Shown here piece after piece: positions 37,034 to 45,266 of a stretch of DNA of 64,000 nt. The notes under the pieces were generated by a model. It ran no database searches. It saw only the letters and a program-made list of their open reading frames with translations, and had not been told where the DNA came from. Position 1 is the first letter of the stretch. Every line of letters starts with the position of its first letter. The position numbers and the translations under genes are program-made. Source of the stretch: Desulfonatronum sp. SC1 (GTDB lineage: Bacteria > Desulfobacterota > Desulfovibrionia > Desulfovibrionales > Desulfonatronaceae); NCBI RefSeq assembly GCF_003046795.1, contig NZ_PZKN01000007.1, forward strand, positions 83,240 to 147,239, given 5' to 3'.

Positions 37034-38062
37034 ATGATGAAGAAGAGCAGAAAATGTATGATAATTACCAGTGTACTGTTGATAATCCTGCTGACAGGCG
37101 GCCCACTTCTGGCCGATTCAACACGGCCACAAGATGTTCCCCCGCGTCCATCTGAGATCATACGTCCGGAGTTGGATAAAATGGTTATGGATCAAGAGGA
37201 TGAAACAGGCTGGCACGCCAATGTATTATTGGGTGGCGGAGTCATCTCAGGTCGACCCAGCGGTCTCGATTATGACAAAAAAAATAAGAAATTGAAGAGC
37301 CTGGACGACAAGGCGGACCGTAAAACCGAACCGATACCGCTGATCATGGGAAGCTTGGGCTATACATTCGGGACAGGCACAACGATACGGACCGACCTAG
37401 GCATACTTGATGGTCTTGCGCTCTATATAGACCAATCACTGGGAGATATAGGTTCCATGACACTGGGGATTGACACATCTCGATACGATGTATGGAAAGA
37501 TCCGTACTTAATAGGCGTTGAGAGAGAACGCACTCGTCTGACACAGACAAAGTTTGTCGCTGAATATAGCATTGCCGGGTTGTCTGTCGGCGGAGGCGTG
37601 ACATCTCAAAAGGTCAAAGATGACGATGTCGGAAAAAGAGTCGACGAACTGAAACGGGATGGCAATATCTATGATGTAAACGTGGGATATGCGATCGCGA
37701 CTGAGGATTTTGGCATTCTCCAACCTTCCCTGAGCTACAAAAGACAAGATCTTGACGGAAAAGCTGATTCCTCGCATGGTTATAGCGCAAATATCGTACA
37801 TAACTACATGATTGGACAGATTACTTTTACAACTGGTTTTTCATACGGGAAAACCCAGTATAAAGATATAAATACATTGGTGAACGTCAAGCGCAAGGAT
37901 ACGGTATATGGAATATCAGAAACCATCACCTATAACAATTTATTCGGGAATCCGAGATTATATGCGATGATGATGCTTGCTTGGGAGACAACTGATTCTA
38001 ATCATAATATATTCGAGAGTAATTTTTTAACCAGCGGCCTCGGATTCGGATACAATTTTTAA
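37034..38062 (+). CDS. Outer-membrane beta-barrel protein (DUF2860-like)
   Basis: A 342-residue exported protein: signal peptide (CMIITSVLLIILLTGGPLLAD, cleavage near residue 28), a soluble proline-rich stretch, then alternating amphipathic strands rich in Gly/Tyr/Thr and a C-terminal phenylalanine (GLGFGYNF), the signature of a barrel inserted by BAM. The overall look matches DUF2860 proteins, whose function is unknown; the family name is a recollection, not a search result. Base composition is clearly more AT-rich than the chromosome around it, suggesting transfer. It is transcribed divergently from the efflux operon across the RstA-like box. Confidence 0.7.
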   Translation: MMKKSRKCMIITSVLLIILLTGGPLLADSTRPQDVPPRPSEIIRPELDKMVMDQEDETGWHANVLLGGGVISGRPSGLDYDKKNKKLKSLDDKADRKTEPIPLIMGSLGYTFGTGTTIRTDLGILDGLALYIDQSLGDIGSMTLGIDTSRYDVWKDPYLIGVERERTRLTQTKFVAEYSIAGLSVGGGVTSQKVKDDDVGKRVDELKRDGNIYDVNVGYAIATEDFGILQPSLSYKRQDLDGKADSSHGYSANIVHNYMIGQITFTTGFSYGKTQYKDINTLVNVKRKDTVYGISETITYNNLFGNPRLYAMMMLAWETTDSNHNIFESNFLTSGLGFGYNF

Positions 38063-38094
38063 AACTAATAGTAATTTGAATGTGAGGTGAAATC

Positions 38095-38529
38095 ATGAAA
38101 TTGTCAATAATCTCGTTCGTTGCATTTCTGTTGATTACTGCTATGGTCGGTACCCTTCAAAGCGCGTCGTATTCAGGGGATGCACAGCATGAGTCAGATG
38201 CGGTCAGTGTTGCAATAATTTTTCTTGAGCTCATTGATGATGAGCAATATCGCTCCAGTTGGGATTTGACAGCGCCGATCTTCAGAAATGAAGTGTCAAG
38301 ATCCAATTGGGTAGATATGCTCATGACGGTTCGGCCTTCTCTCGGCGAGGTTGTTGCTCGGGAAGTCAAGGCAGTAGATATCCCGACTTCACGGCAGGGA
38401 GTTCCTGACGGCGAATATGGCACGATCACTTTCAACACTTCCTACAGTAATATGGCGGAAGCCGTCGAAACCGTGGCCATGGTTCGGATTGGAATGGAAT
38501 GGCTTGTTGCCGGATATTTCATACAATGA
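38095..38529 (+). CDS. Secreted DUF4019-like protein
   Basis: A 144-residue protein with a signal peptide (IISFVAFLLITAMVGTLQSA). The mature part has the DUF4019 pattern: aromatic WDLTAPIFRNEV, then VRPSLGEVVAREV, GVPDGEYGTITFNTSY and a C-terminal WLVAGYFIQ. Function unknown; family members are periplasmic. AT-rich like its neighbour and 32 nt behind it, so probably the same transcription unit. A TGAGGTGA site precedes the ATG. Confidence 0.75.
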   Translation: MKLSIISFVAFLLITAMVGTLQSASYSGDAQHESDAVSVAIIFLELIDDEQYRSSWDLTAPIFRNEVSRSNWVDMLMTVRPSLGEVVAREVKAVDIPTSRQGVPDGEYGTITFNTSYSNMAEAVETVAMVRIGMEWLVAGYFIQ

Positions 38530-38546
38530 GTCGGCTGTAAAAGTGT

Positions 38547-38700
38547 GTATCTACTCAGCACATTTTGCGTCGCTCTTGCTTGGGCAATCGGGATCGGAGT
38601 CGGAATCGGAACAGGAAATAATAAGAATGCATCGTAGCGTTTTCGATCCCGATCCCGATTCCGACCCCGGTATCGGCATTACTCTGTGCTGAATAGTTAC
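38547..38700. mobile_element. MITE-like 154-bp palindromic element
   Basis: Terminal inverted repeats GTATCTACTCAGCACA (38547-38562) and TGTGCTGAATAGTTAC (38685-38700) match at 14 of 16 positions. The interior has a second inverted repeat built of CGGATC/CGGAATC blocks (about 38587-38613 against 38644-38670). No coding sequence. A degenerate copy of the end (TGTGTTGAGTAGTTGC) follows at about 38711. The element lies between two accessory genes. Confidence 0.65.
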
Positions 38701-38784
38701 AAAATTTCTTTGTGTTGAGTAGTTGCGAAGATCCATGTCCATCGAATTGGCACTGCATCGAACATATTGCCCGGAGGCTTGAAA

Positions 38785-39072
38785 ATGCAGGAGTTCAGGG
38801 TAAAAAGGACCGCCAGGGACGATCTGGTCTTTCAGGGCGAGGTTGTTTTCGCCATCAGATTGGAGAAGGTTAAATACGTTCTCTATCTGACACGGGAAAG
38901 GACGTATATCTTGTCCAGTGAGTATTTCTTTCTCAATCTGCGTTATCTCAGGATGGCTCATTGTTTCGACACGTTAAAGGAACTAGACACTTTCGCGACG
39001 TCGGAAAAGGACATGGACGCGGTGCGGTTCATCATGAAGAACGATGTATCGTATTCCCGGGCAATGATCTGA
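38785..39072 (+). CDS. Small hypothetical protein
   Basis: A 95-residue soluble protein, not recognised. It begins with a basic segment (VKRTARDD) followed by beta-rich sequence (LVFQGEVVFAIRL, YVLYLTRERTYILSS) and an alpha-helical C-terminus. GGAGG seven nt before ATG 38785 gives a convincing start. It is vaguely reminiscent of EXLDI-type small proteins, but I would not assign it. AT-richer than the core genome; next gene 52 nt downstream on the same strand. Confidence 0.55.
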   Translation: MQEFRVKRTARDDLVFQGEVVFAIRLEKVKYVLYLTRERTYILSSEYFFLNLRYLRMAHCFDTLKELDTFATSEKDMDAVRFIMKNDVSYSRAMI

Positions 39073-39124
39073 CCCTCTTTTCGAATTTCGACCGCGGTTG
39101 AACAGGCCGCGCCGAGGCGATGCC

Positions 39125-39397
39125 ATGCATGGAATGGAAGTCATCTACGTCTGCCCGCTCAATCCGGATGACGGAGCCAGGGCGAGAGAAAGCGCCGAGG
39201 AATTGTATCTTTCCGGCGACGGAGCCGTGAACTGTATAGATGTCTGGACGTGTCCGGAGCGGGAGGGCAATATCGTCATTTTGCTGTATAAAGACCAGGA
39301 ACCGGGGATGGAGGAATTGTCTCCGGAGGGTGCCAGAATCGCGGATTTTTTTTCGCGTTTCGGCTTGGTGTCCCATACCCGTTGGTCGAGAGTGTGA
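39125..39397 (+). CDS. Small hypothetical protein
   Basis: A 90-residue acidic protein, not recognised: EVIYVCPLNPDDGARARESAE, a central VNCIDVWTCPEREGNIVILLYKD and a C-terminal amphipathic helix. No signal peptide or TM segment. Three possible starts (39098 TTG, 39125 ATG, 39134 ATG); 39125 chosen for lack of a decisive ribosome site. After its stop another frame reads EEIQEISIVAGFDIFDGAL to 39491, which may be a gene remnant. Confidence 0.45.
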   Translation: MHGMEVIYVCPLNPDDGARARESAEELYLSGDGAVNCIDVWTCPEREGNIVILLYKDQEPGMEELSPEGARIADFFSRFGLVSHTRWSRV

Positions 39398-39544
39398 GGG
39401 AGATCAGGATTTCTGTCAGCTCATCGGGCTGGAGGAGATTCAGGAAATCTCCATCGTGGCCGGGTTCGACATCTTTGACGGAGCCTTGTAAATATGGCTG
39501 GGTTTAATCGGCTGGCTTAAAATGGAATATCAAGAAAGGTGGAC

Positions 39545-40648
39545 ATGAAAAACATCCTGACCATCAACCCCGGTTCCACTTCCACGAAAGTCGTTCTGTT
39601 TCGGGATTTTGAACCGGCGTTGTCCCACGAGGTCAAGTATTTCAGATCGGAACTGGCCGGGTTTTCCGATGTCTGGAGCCAGTTCGCGCTGCGACTGGAA
39701 CCTATCCTGGCTGTTCTCGATCAGGCGGGTGAAAACCGGCTGGATGCCGTGGTCGGACGGGGCGGACTGCTGGCACCGTTGCCTGGCGGGGTGTACCGGA
39801 TTGACGAGCGGATGCTCGAGGATTTGCGCTTGCGGCGCTTCGGGGAGCATCCTTGCAACCTGGGTGCCCCGTTGGCTCTGGAGGTTTCGCGGCGCTTCGG
39901 GGGATCGGCTTTGATCGTGGATCCGGTGGTTACGGACGAACTGTGCCCGGAGGCCAGGCTGACCGGCCTGCCCCAAATTAGCCGCCGGAGCACCTTCCAC
40001 GCCCTGTCCCAGCGCGGCGCGGCCCGGGAGGCGGCACGCCGTCTGGGCGTTGATTACGATAACGGCAAATTCCTCGTCGCCCATCTGGGAGGAGGCATTA
40101 GTATCGGCGCGCATCGCCGAGGGCGGGTGGTGGACGTGACCAACGCCCTGGATGGCGAGGGGCCGATGAGTCCGGAGCGGAGCGGAACCCTGCCGATCCT
40201 CCCCCTGCTCCAGCTTCTGGAGGACGGTGTCATGGATCTTCCAGGTCTGCGCCGGGCCGTGCTCCGGGAAGGCGGGTTGTTCGCGCATTTGGGGACCAAC
40301 GATTTCCGGGAAATCGAGGAGATGGTCCAGCAAGGAGACGCCAGGGCCGCATCCGTGGTCGCCGCTTTCGTCTATGCGACGACCAGGCACGTCGCGTCCC
40401 TGCTGCCTGCTCTCGTGACCCCGGACGATCCGCGGCCCGTGGACGCCATCGTACTCGCCGGCGGCCTGGCCCACAGCGATCTGCTGGTACGCGACCTGAG
40501 CGCCCGGCTCGCGCCCTGGGGCAGGGTCGAGGTGGTCCTGGGGTTGACCGAGGCAAGGGTTATGGCCGAAAGTGGCCTCGCGGCCCTGGAAGGCAGGGTT
40601 GAAGTCCAGGACTACGTCGGCAATGATTCTGAAATCCATCACCCATAA
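39545..40648 (+). CDS. buk: Butyrate kinase (ASKHA acyl kinase)
   Basis: A 367-residue acyl-phosphate kinase: N-terminal ILTINPGSTSTKVVLF, VVGRGGLLAPLPGGVY, VVTDELCPEARLTGLP, HLGGGISIGAHRRGRVVD and VLAGGLAHSDLLV are the butyrate-kinase forms of the acetate-kinase-fold motifs. It makes ATP from butyryl- or branched acyl-phosphate produced by Ptb. AGGTGG supports ATG 39545. Normally adjacent to ptb; here 10.8 kb away in the same direction, with the efflux and AT-rich genes in between. Confidence 0.92.
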   Translation: MKNILTINPGSTSTKVVLFRDFEPALSHEVKYFRSELAGFSDVWSQFALRLEPILAVLDQAGENRLDAVVGRGGLLAPLPGGVYRIDERMLEDLRLRRFGEHPCNLGAPLALEVSRRFGGSALIVDPVVTDELCPEARLTGLPQISRRSTFHALSQRGAAREAARRLGVDYDNGKFLVAHLGGGISIGAHRRGRVVDVTNALDGEGPMSPERSGTLPILPLLQLLEDGVMDLPGLRRAVLREGGLFAHLGTNDFREIEEMVQQGDARAASVVAAFVYATTRHVASLLPALVTPDDPRPVDAIVLAGGLAHSDLLVRDLSARLAPWGRVEVVLGLTEARVMAESGLAALEGRVEVQDYVGNDSEIHHP

Positions 40649-40684
40649 CCACCCCGCGTTCCGCTCCGGAAGCGCGCCCAGAGC

Positions 40685-41707
40685 ATGATCCGCATCCCCA
40701 TAACCTTCCTGATTACGGCCATGCTTGTGCTGCTCTGCATTGGCCAAGCCCTGGCCCAAAACCCGTTTCTCACGCCCCCGGCCCGGGAACGGCCCGCCGG
40801 GCCTTCCGTGGGTCAACCTTCCGAGGACCATCGTCCTGGCATGGAAGAGCAGGTCGGGCAGACCTCCCGCGAACCCCCGGACCGTTCTCCGGCCCGTCCC
40901 CCGGCCGCGGGTCCGCGCATCACGCCCCCTTTCTTCGCCGAGATGGTCGCCCTGCAACGCGACCTGCGCCAACGGATGACCGACTATGCCCGCCAGATTC
41001 AGGAACGGCCCTTTGGCGTGGCCACCTGGCAATTGATGCTGCTTTCGTTTCTCTACGGGGTGATTCATGCCCTGGGGCCGGGACACGGCAAGTCCATCGT
41101 CTGTTCCTATTTCGTTTCCCGCCGGGGAACCTGGCGGCAGGCCCTGCTCTTCGGCAACCTGATTACCGCCACCCACATTCTCTCCGCGGTGGTGATCATC
41201 GTCGGGCTTTCCTGGGTTCTGGGCCGGGCGAACATCGCCGCGTTCCATTCCGTGGAAGGGCGGCTGGAGTCCATCAGCTACGCGCTGATCGTGCTTATCG
41301 GCTTTTTTCTTTTAGGCAAAACCTTGCTCGACTGGTGGCGGTCGTCAAAAGGCGAGTCCGGCGAGCAGGCTGATGAGTGTCCGCGATCCAGCTCAAGGGA
41401 TATCGTCACCCTGTCCCTGGCCACCGGCCTGATGCCCTGCCCCGGCGCGGCCCTGATCCTGCTCTTCACCCTCAGCCTGAACGTCTTCTGGGCCGGTTTG
41501 ATGGCCATGATTCCCCTGGCCCTGGGCATGGGCCTGACCGCTTCGGCCCTGGGCCTGATCACCGTCGGCTCCACCAACGCCGTGCTGGGCGTCAGCCGCC
41601 GCTCCAAACGCCTCTTCGCCATCCTGCACCGCACCCTGGCCTGCCTGGGCGCGGTTCTGATCATCATCCTGGGCGTGAGCCTGCTGCTGAGCGCCGGGTA
41701 TGTTTGA
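40685..41707 (+). CDS. NicO-family nickel/cobalt transporter
   Basis: A 340-residue membrane protein. A signal-like first TM (ITFLITAMLVLLCIGQALA) is followed by a proline-rich periplasmic linker (about 25-85), then six or more TM helices with the family motif GVIHALGPGHGKS (about 125-137), a second conserved TATHIL and LATGLMPCPGAALILLF. NicO proteins (RcnA, NixA-like) move Ni2+ or Co2+; import versus efflux cannot be decided. Nickel is relevant to the hydrogenase in this window. It follows buk by 36 nt. Confidence 0.85.
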   Translation: MIRIPITFLITAMLVLLCIGQALAQNPFLTPPARERPAGPSVGQPSEDHRPGMEEQVGQTSREPPDRSPARPPAAGPRITPPFFAEMVALQRDLRQRMTDYARQIQERPFGVATWQLMLLSFLYGVIHALGPGHGKSIVCSYFVSRRGTWRQALLFGNLITATHILSAVVIIVGLSWVLGRANIAAFHSVEGRLESISYALIVLIGFFLLGKTLLDWWRSSKGESGEQADECPRSSSRDIVTLSLATGLMPCPGAALILLFTLSLNVFWAGLMAMIPLALGMGLTASALGLITVGSTNAVLGVSRRSKRLFAILHRTLACLGAVLIIILGVSLLLSAGYV

Positions 41708-41733
41708 TTGCCGGGGAACGCTGTCTATCGAGA

Positions 41734-42267
41734 TCAACTGTTTTGATCGCGAAAGCCTTCACGGATTACGCTGTATTCGCCGGTCCCGGTGTTTACGTCG
41801 TAGATGTTGAAGTTGGTGCGCATGTCTAGCCCATCGTAGTGTACGGCGAAATTCAGCGAAGCCGAGCCTTCCGGTCCGCTGGTGATCCGGTGGAACACGA
41901 AACGCGGCTAGACCAGCATGGCCGGACCGTCGAACAGCACCGCGTCATCTTGCAGGATTTGGGTCGGCGTCACGGTGAAGTTGCGCATCCCGTGATCCTG
42001 GATGTAAATATCCACATGCCGGACCCCGGACAAAACGATCAGGTTGTCGTCCTGGGAGGGATGCATGTACCAAGGCCGGGCGATGTCGCCGACCGGACCG
42101 GGAGAAACCGCGCTCCGGGCGTGCAGCACCCGGTCGATGGCGTCGATCCGGGGCAGAAACTGCATTGGCACGTTGTCAAAGGAGACCCCTGGGGTCCGAC
42201 GAAGTTGTTTGAGTGGAATGATGCGATAAAAATTGGGGATTTCGGAAAATACATGAGCAGCGGACAT
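41734..42267 (-). pseudogene. Cupin-like gene interrupted by an in-frame TAG
   Basis: From ATG 42267 (GGAGACGG in front) an open frame runs to a TAG at 41908-41910 and then continues uninterrupted in the same frame to a TGA at 41734-41736, 177 sense-plus-amber codons in all. The first part has HPSQDDNLIVLSGVRHVDIYI, a cupin-like beta strand pattern; the second part (RFVFHRITSGPEGSASLNFAVHYDG) reads as the rest of the same barrel. Most likely a recent nonsense mutation or a sequencing error. Function not recognised beyond the fold. Confidence 0.65.
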
Positions 42268-42373
42268 TCCGTCTCCTGGGGCTGATGAAGTATGGATGGG
42301 GAGAGCTGGTGGCCAGAGATGTCTTCCAGGATGGGTGCCGGAAAACCCCACCTAGGGCCTACCCAAACAAGTA

Positions 42374-42401
42374 GGGGTTACGGACTATGTCGCGTAACCC
42401 C
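42374..42401 (-). terminator. Hairpin downstream of tRNA-Arg
   Basis: Arms GGGGTTACG and CGTAACCCC with a 10-nt loop, starting ten nt past the tRNA 3' end on the minus strand. No T-run, so weak as a terminator. Confidence 0.45.
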
Positions 42402-42410
42402 TTGATTTCA

Positions 42411-42487
42411 TGGTGCGCCCGGAGAGATTCGAACTCCCGGCCTGCGGATTCGAAGTCCGACGCTCTATCCGGCTGAGCTACGGGCGC
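42411..42487 (-). tRNA. tRNA-Arg (anticodon TCG)
   Basis: Folds into a cloverleaf: acceptor GCGCCCG pairing with CGGGCGC, D arm GCTC...GAGC, anticodon loop CTTCGAA (anticodon TCG), T loop TTCGAAT, and an encoded CCA end. 77 nt. Reads CGA and other CGN codons. Confidence 0.95.
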
Positions 42488-42607
42488 ATTGGGCTTTACT
42501 TAGGTGGTCTTGGTTGAGGCGTCAAGAGATGTATCGGGGTGGAGTTTGGAATTTTGGACCTGGTCGTCCTGGTCAAATGCGGTTTTTTGGACTAGTTTAA
42601 GGGATGC

Positions 42608-43027
42608 ATGGCGATATGGAAGAAAGACATGGAGCCCTTGCGAGTCGTGGCGGGGATTGTCTGGCGCGGTGACCGATACTTGGCCGTGCGCCGACCTGAA
42701 GGCAAGCATATGGCCGGTTATTGGGAGTTTCCCGGAGGCAAGATCGAAGCCGGGGAGACGCCAGATCAGGCTTTGACGCGGGAGTTGTACGAGGAGTTGG
42801 GGATTCGTGTCGCTGGTTCTCGCCCTTGGCGGGATATAGTCCACCGTTACCCGGATTTGCATGTGCACGTGTTTTTTTACATGGTAACCGCTTTTCACGG
42901 AGAGCCCCACCCCTGGGAGGGACAGAGTATGGCCTGGGTGACGCCGACGGAGAACGTGTTGCCGTTTTTGCCGGCCGACCTGGGCGTCGTGGCGGAGTTG
43001 GCCGCGACGTTCGGGTCGCGGAGCTGA
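42608..43027 (+). CDS. mutT: Nudix hydrolase, MutT type (8-oxo-dGTP diphosphatase)
   Basis: A 139-residue Nudix protein with the complete box [24 protein letters not shown] (positions about 43-66; key G, E, REL, EEL). The N-terminal [21 protein letters not shown] and a downstream WVTP are typical of MutT, which clears oxidised dGTP. A second in-frame ATG at 42629 is possible. It stands alone between tRNA-Arg and a pilC-like gene. Confidence 0.88.
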   Translation: MAIWKKDMEPLRVVAGIVWRGDRYLAVRRPEGKHMAGYWEFPGGKIEAGETPDQALTRELYEELGIRVAGSRPWRDIVHRYPDLHVHVFFYMVTAFHGEPHPWEGQSMAWVTPTENVLPFLPADLGVVAELAATFGSRS

Positions 43028-43070
43028 CAGGACCTTCAGAAGTGCCGGGTACTGAATAAGGAGCGCTGGA

Positions 43071-44276
43071 ATGGCCATATTTTTGTACAAGGGCCGTAAC
43101 AAGCTCGGCCGCAGGGTCAAGGGCGACTTTGACGCTCCGTCCCTGGAGATGGCGGAAAACGCCCTGCGTCGCAGAGGGTTCACCCAACTCAAGGTCAAGC
43201 CCAAACCCAAGGATCTGCTCGAGGGAACCTTTCTCGAAGGTACGATTACCGACCGGGACATGGTCGTTTTCAGCCGCCAGTTTTCCACCATGATCAACGC
43301 GGGAGTTCCCATTCTGCAGTCCTTGCAGATCATGTGCGAGCAAACGGAAAACAAGCTACTGCGGAGAGTGCTCTACACGGTACGCAACGACATTGAAGGC
43401 GGCAGTTCCTTGTTCGAAGCCATGCGCAAGCATCCCAAGGTATTTTCGGACCTCTACGCCAACATGGTCAATGCCGGCGAGGCCGGGGGCGTTCTGGACG
43501 TGATCTTGCTTCGCCTCGCGGACTACCTGGAAAAGGCGGCCAGACTCAAGTCCAAGGTCAAGTCGGCCATGGTATATCCGGCCGTGGTGGTCACCGTTGC
43601 CGTGGCGGTCATCGCCATCATTCTGATTTTCGTCATCCCGACCTTCGAGACCATGTTCGCGGATTTCGGCGCGGCCCTCCCATTGCCGACTCAGATCGTG
43701 ATCAATATGAGTCGGTTCACCCAGGACAATCTTCTGTACATATTCCTGGGTGCCGTGGCCTTTGCGATCATCTTCAAACGGCTGTATCGCATTGAGCGGG
43801 TCAAGATCATGGTGGATTTCTGGGTTTTGACCCTGCCCGTGTTCGGCCCGCTGCTGCGCAAGGTGGCCGTGGCCAGGTTCGGGCGCACCTTGAGCACCAT
43901 GGTTTCCAGCGGAGTGCCCATCCTGGGGGCCCTGGACATCGTGGCTAGGACTTCCGGAAACAAGACCGTGGAGCGCGGTGTGCTGGAAGCCAAAAAGAGC
44001 ATTGCCGAAGGTCAGACCCTGGCCGACCCTCTGGAAGCCACTGGCGTTTTTCCGCCCATGGTCGTCCAGATGATTTCCATTGGAGAAGCCACGGGAAATT
44101 TGGACCACATGCTGGCCAAGATCGCCGACTTTTACGACAATGAAGTGGATGTGGCCGTGGAAACGTTGACCTCGCTGCTGGAGCCGATAATGATCGTCTT
44201 CCTGGGGGTCGTGGTGGGCGGGCTTGTGGTGAGCATGTACCTGCCAATTTTTAAGATCGGCGAAACCATCATGTAG
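43071..44276 (+). CDS. Type II secretion/type IV pilus inner-membrane platform protein (GspF/PilC family)
   Basis: A 401-residue platform protein with two GspF domains (about 70-193 and 270-395), each with FSRQFSTMINAGVPILQSL / FGRTLSTMVSSGVPILGAL signatures, and three TM helices (about 165-190, 220-240, 370-395). GGAGCGC precedes the ATG. No pilB, pilT, gspE or pilin gene adjoins, so whether it serves a pilus or a secretion system is open. Confidence 0.92.
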   Translation: MAIFLYKGRNKLGRRVKGDFDAPSLEMAENALRRRGFTQLKVKPKPKDLLEGTFLEGTITDRDMVVFSRQFSTMINAGVPILQSLQIMCEQTENKLLRRVLYTVRNDIEGGSSLFEAMRKHPKVFSDLYANMVNAGEAGGVLDVILLRLADYLEKAARLKSKVKSAMVYPAVVVTVAVAVIAIILIFVIPTFETMFADFGAALPLPTQIVINMSRFTQDNLLYIFLGAVAFAIIFKRLYRIERVKIMVDFWVLTLPVFGPLLRKVAVARFGRTLSTMVSSGVPILGALDIVARTSGNKTVERGVLEAKKSIAEGQTLADPLEATGVFPPMVVQMISIGEATGNLDHMLAKIADFYDNEVDVAVETLTSLLEPIMIVFLGVVVGGLVVSMYLPIFKIGETIM

Positions 44277-44345
44277 CTTAGCTGATGGCGGGCAGCCGGA
44301 GTATTCACTGAATGATCACGCGCTGAAACAGACTGGAGTCCAATC

Positions 44346-45221
44346 GTGAGAATCAAGAATTTGTTGGAACAACCCGAACGATCCAAAATTTCCCTGGAAT
44401 TTTTCCCCCCCAAGGACCGGGCCTTGTGGCCGAAGTTTTTTGATACGGCCCAGCGACTGCGAGCCCTGGACCCGCTGTTCGTCTCCGTGACCTACGGTGC
44501 CGGCGGCAGCACCCAGGCCGCCACACTGGAGATCGTGACCACCTTGAAGCGCGATTTCGCCTTGGAGCCCATGGCGCATCTGACTTGCGTCGGGGCCTCC
44601 ACCCAGGTTCTGCGCTCATTTCTGGACGATCTGGTCCGGGCTGAGGTGACCAACGTGATGGCTCTTCGTGGCGATCCGCCACAGGGAGAGACCTCGTTCG
44701 TCCCTTCGAACGACGGATTCCGCTACGCCTCGGACCTAGTCCGGTTCATTTCCGCTGAGTACCCGAGTATGGGGATCGGCGTGGCCGGGTACCCGGAGGG
44801 ACATCCCGAGGCCGTGGGCCTGAATGAGGATATGGATTTCCTGAAAATGAAGCTGGACCTGGGCGGAGACTTCGCCGTGACCCAATTGTTCTTCGACAAC
44901 GCCATCTACTGGAAGTTCGTCCAGCTCGCGCGTGAAGCCGGGATCACCAAGCCCATCCTGCCGGGGATCATGCCCATTTTTAGCTTGAAGTTTATTCAGC
45001 GGATCACCTCCATGTGCGGCGCGACCCTGCCGGCCGCGTTTCTCAAGGACCTGGAACAGGCCGAGGCGCGAGGCGGGGACGCAGCGGTCCAGGAGGTGGG
45101 CATGGCCTACGCTGCGGCCCAGATACAGGATCTCTTGGACAACGGAGCCCCAGGGGTTCATTTGTACACCATGAACCGGTCGGACGGTTGCCTGCGGATT
45201 ATGGAGCAGGTCCACCGCTGA
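44346..45221 (+). CDS. metF: 5,10-methylenetetrahydrofolate reductase
   Basis: A 291-residue FAD-dependent TIM barrel making methyl-THF for methionine synthesis and the Wood-Ljungdahl branch. Motifs: ISLEFFPPKD, FVSVTYGAGGSTQA, HLTCVGAS, NVMALRGDPPQGE (Arg/Asp FAD contacts) and DFAVTQLFFDN. GTG start with GGAG seven nt upstream. It is followed by asd after 45 nt. Confidence 0.95.
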   Translation: MRIKNLLEQPERSKISLEFFPPKDRALWPKFFDTAQRLRALDPLFVSVTYGAGGSTQAATLEIVTTLKRDFALEPMAHLTCVGASTQVLRSFLDDLVRAEVTNVMALRGDPPQGETSFVPSNDGFRYASDLVRFISAEYPSMGIGVAGYPEGHPEAVGLNEDMDFLKMKLDLGGDFAVTQLFFDNAIYWKFVQLAREAGITKPILPGIMPIFSLKFIQRITSMCGATLPAAFLKDLEQAEARGGDAAVQEVGMAYAAAQIQDLLDNGAPGVHLYTMNRSDGCLRIMEQVHR

Positions 45222-45266
45222 CAAGGCGTTGATCGCGTTGAAATACAGATTAAGGAGTGACGACAT

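Noticed and set aside
41908..41910. Pyrrolysine at the amber codon of the cupin-like gene
   Set aside because: Known Pyl proteins are mainly methylamine methyltransferases and no pyl genes are seen; nonsense mutation is more economical.
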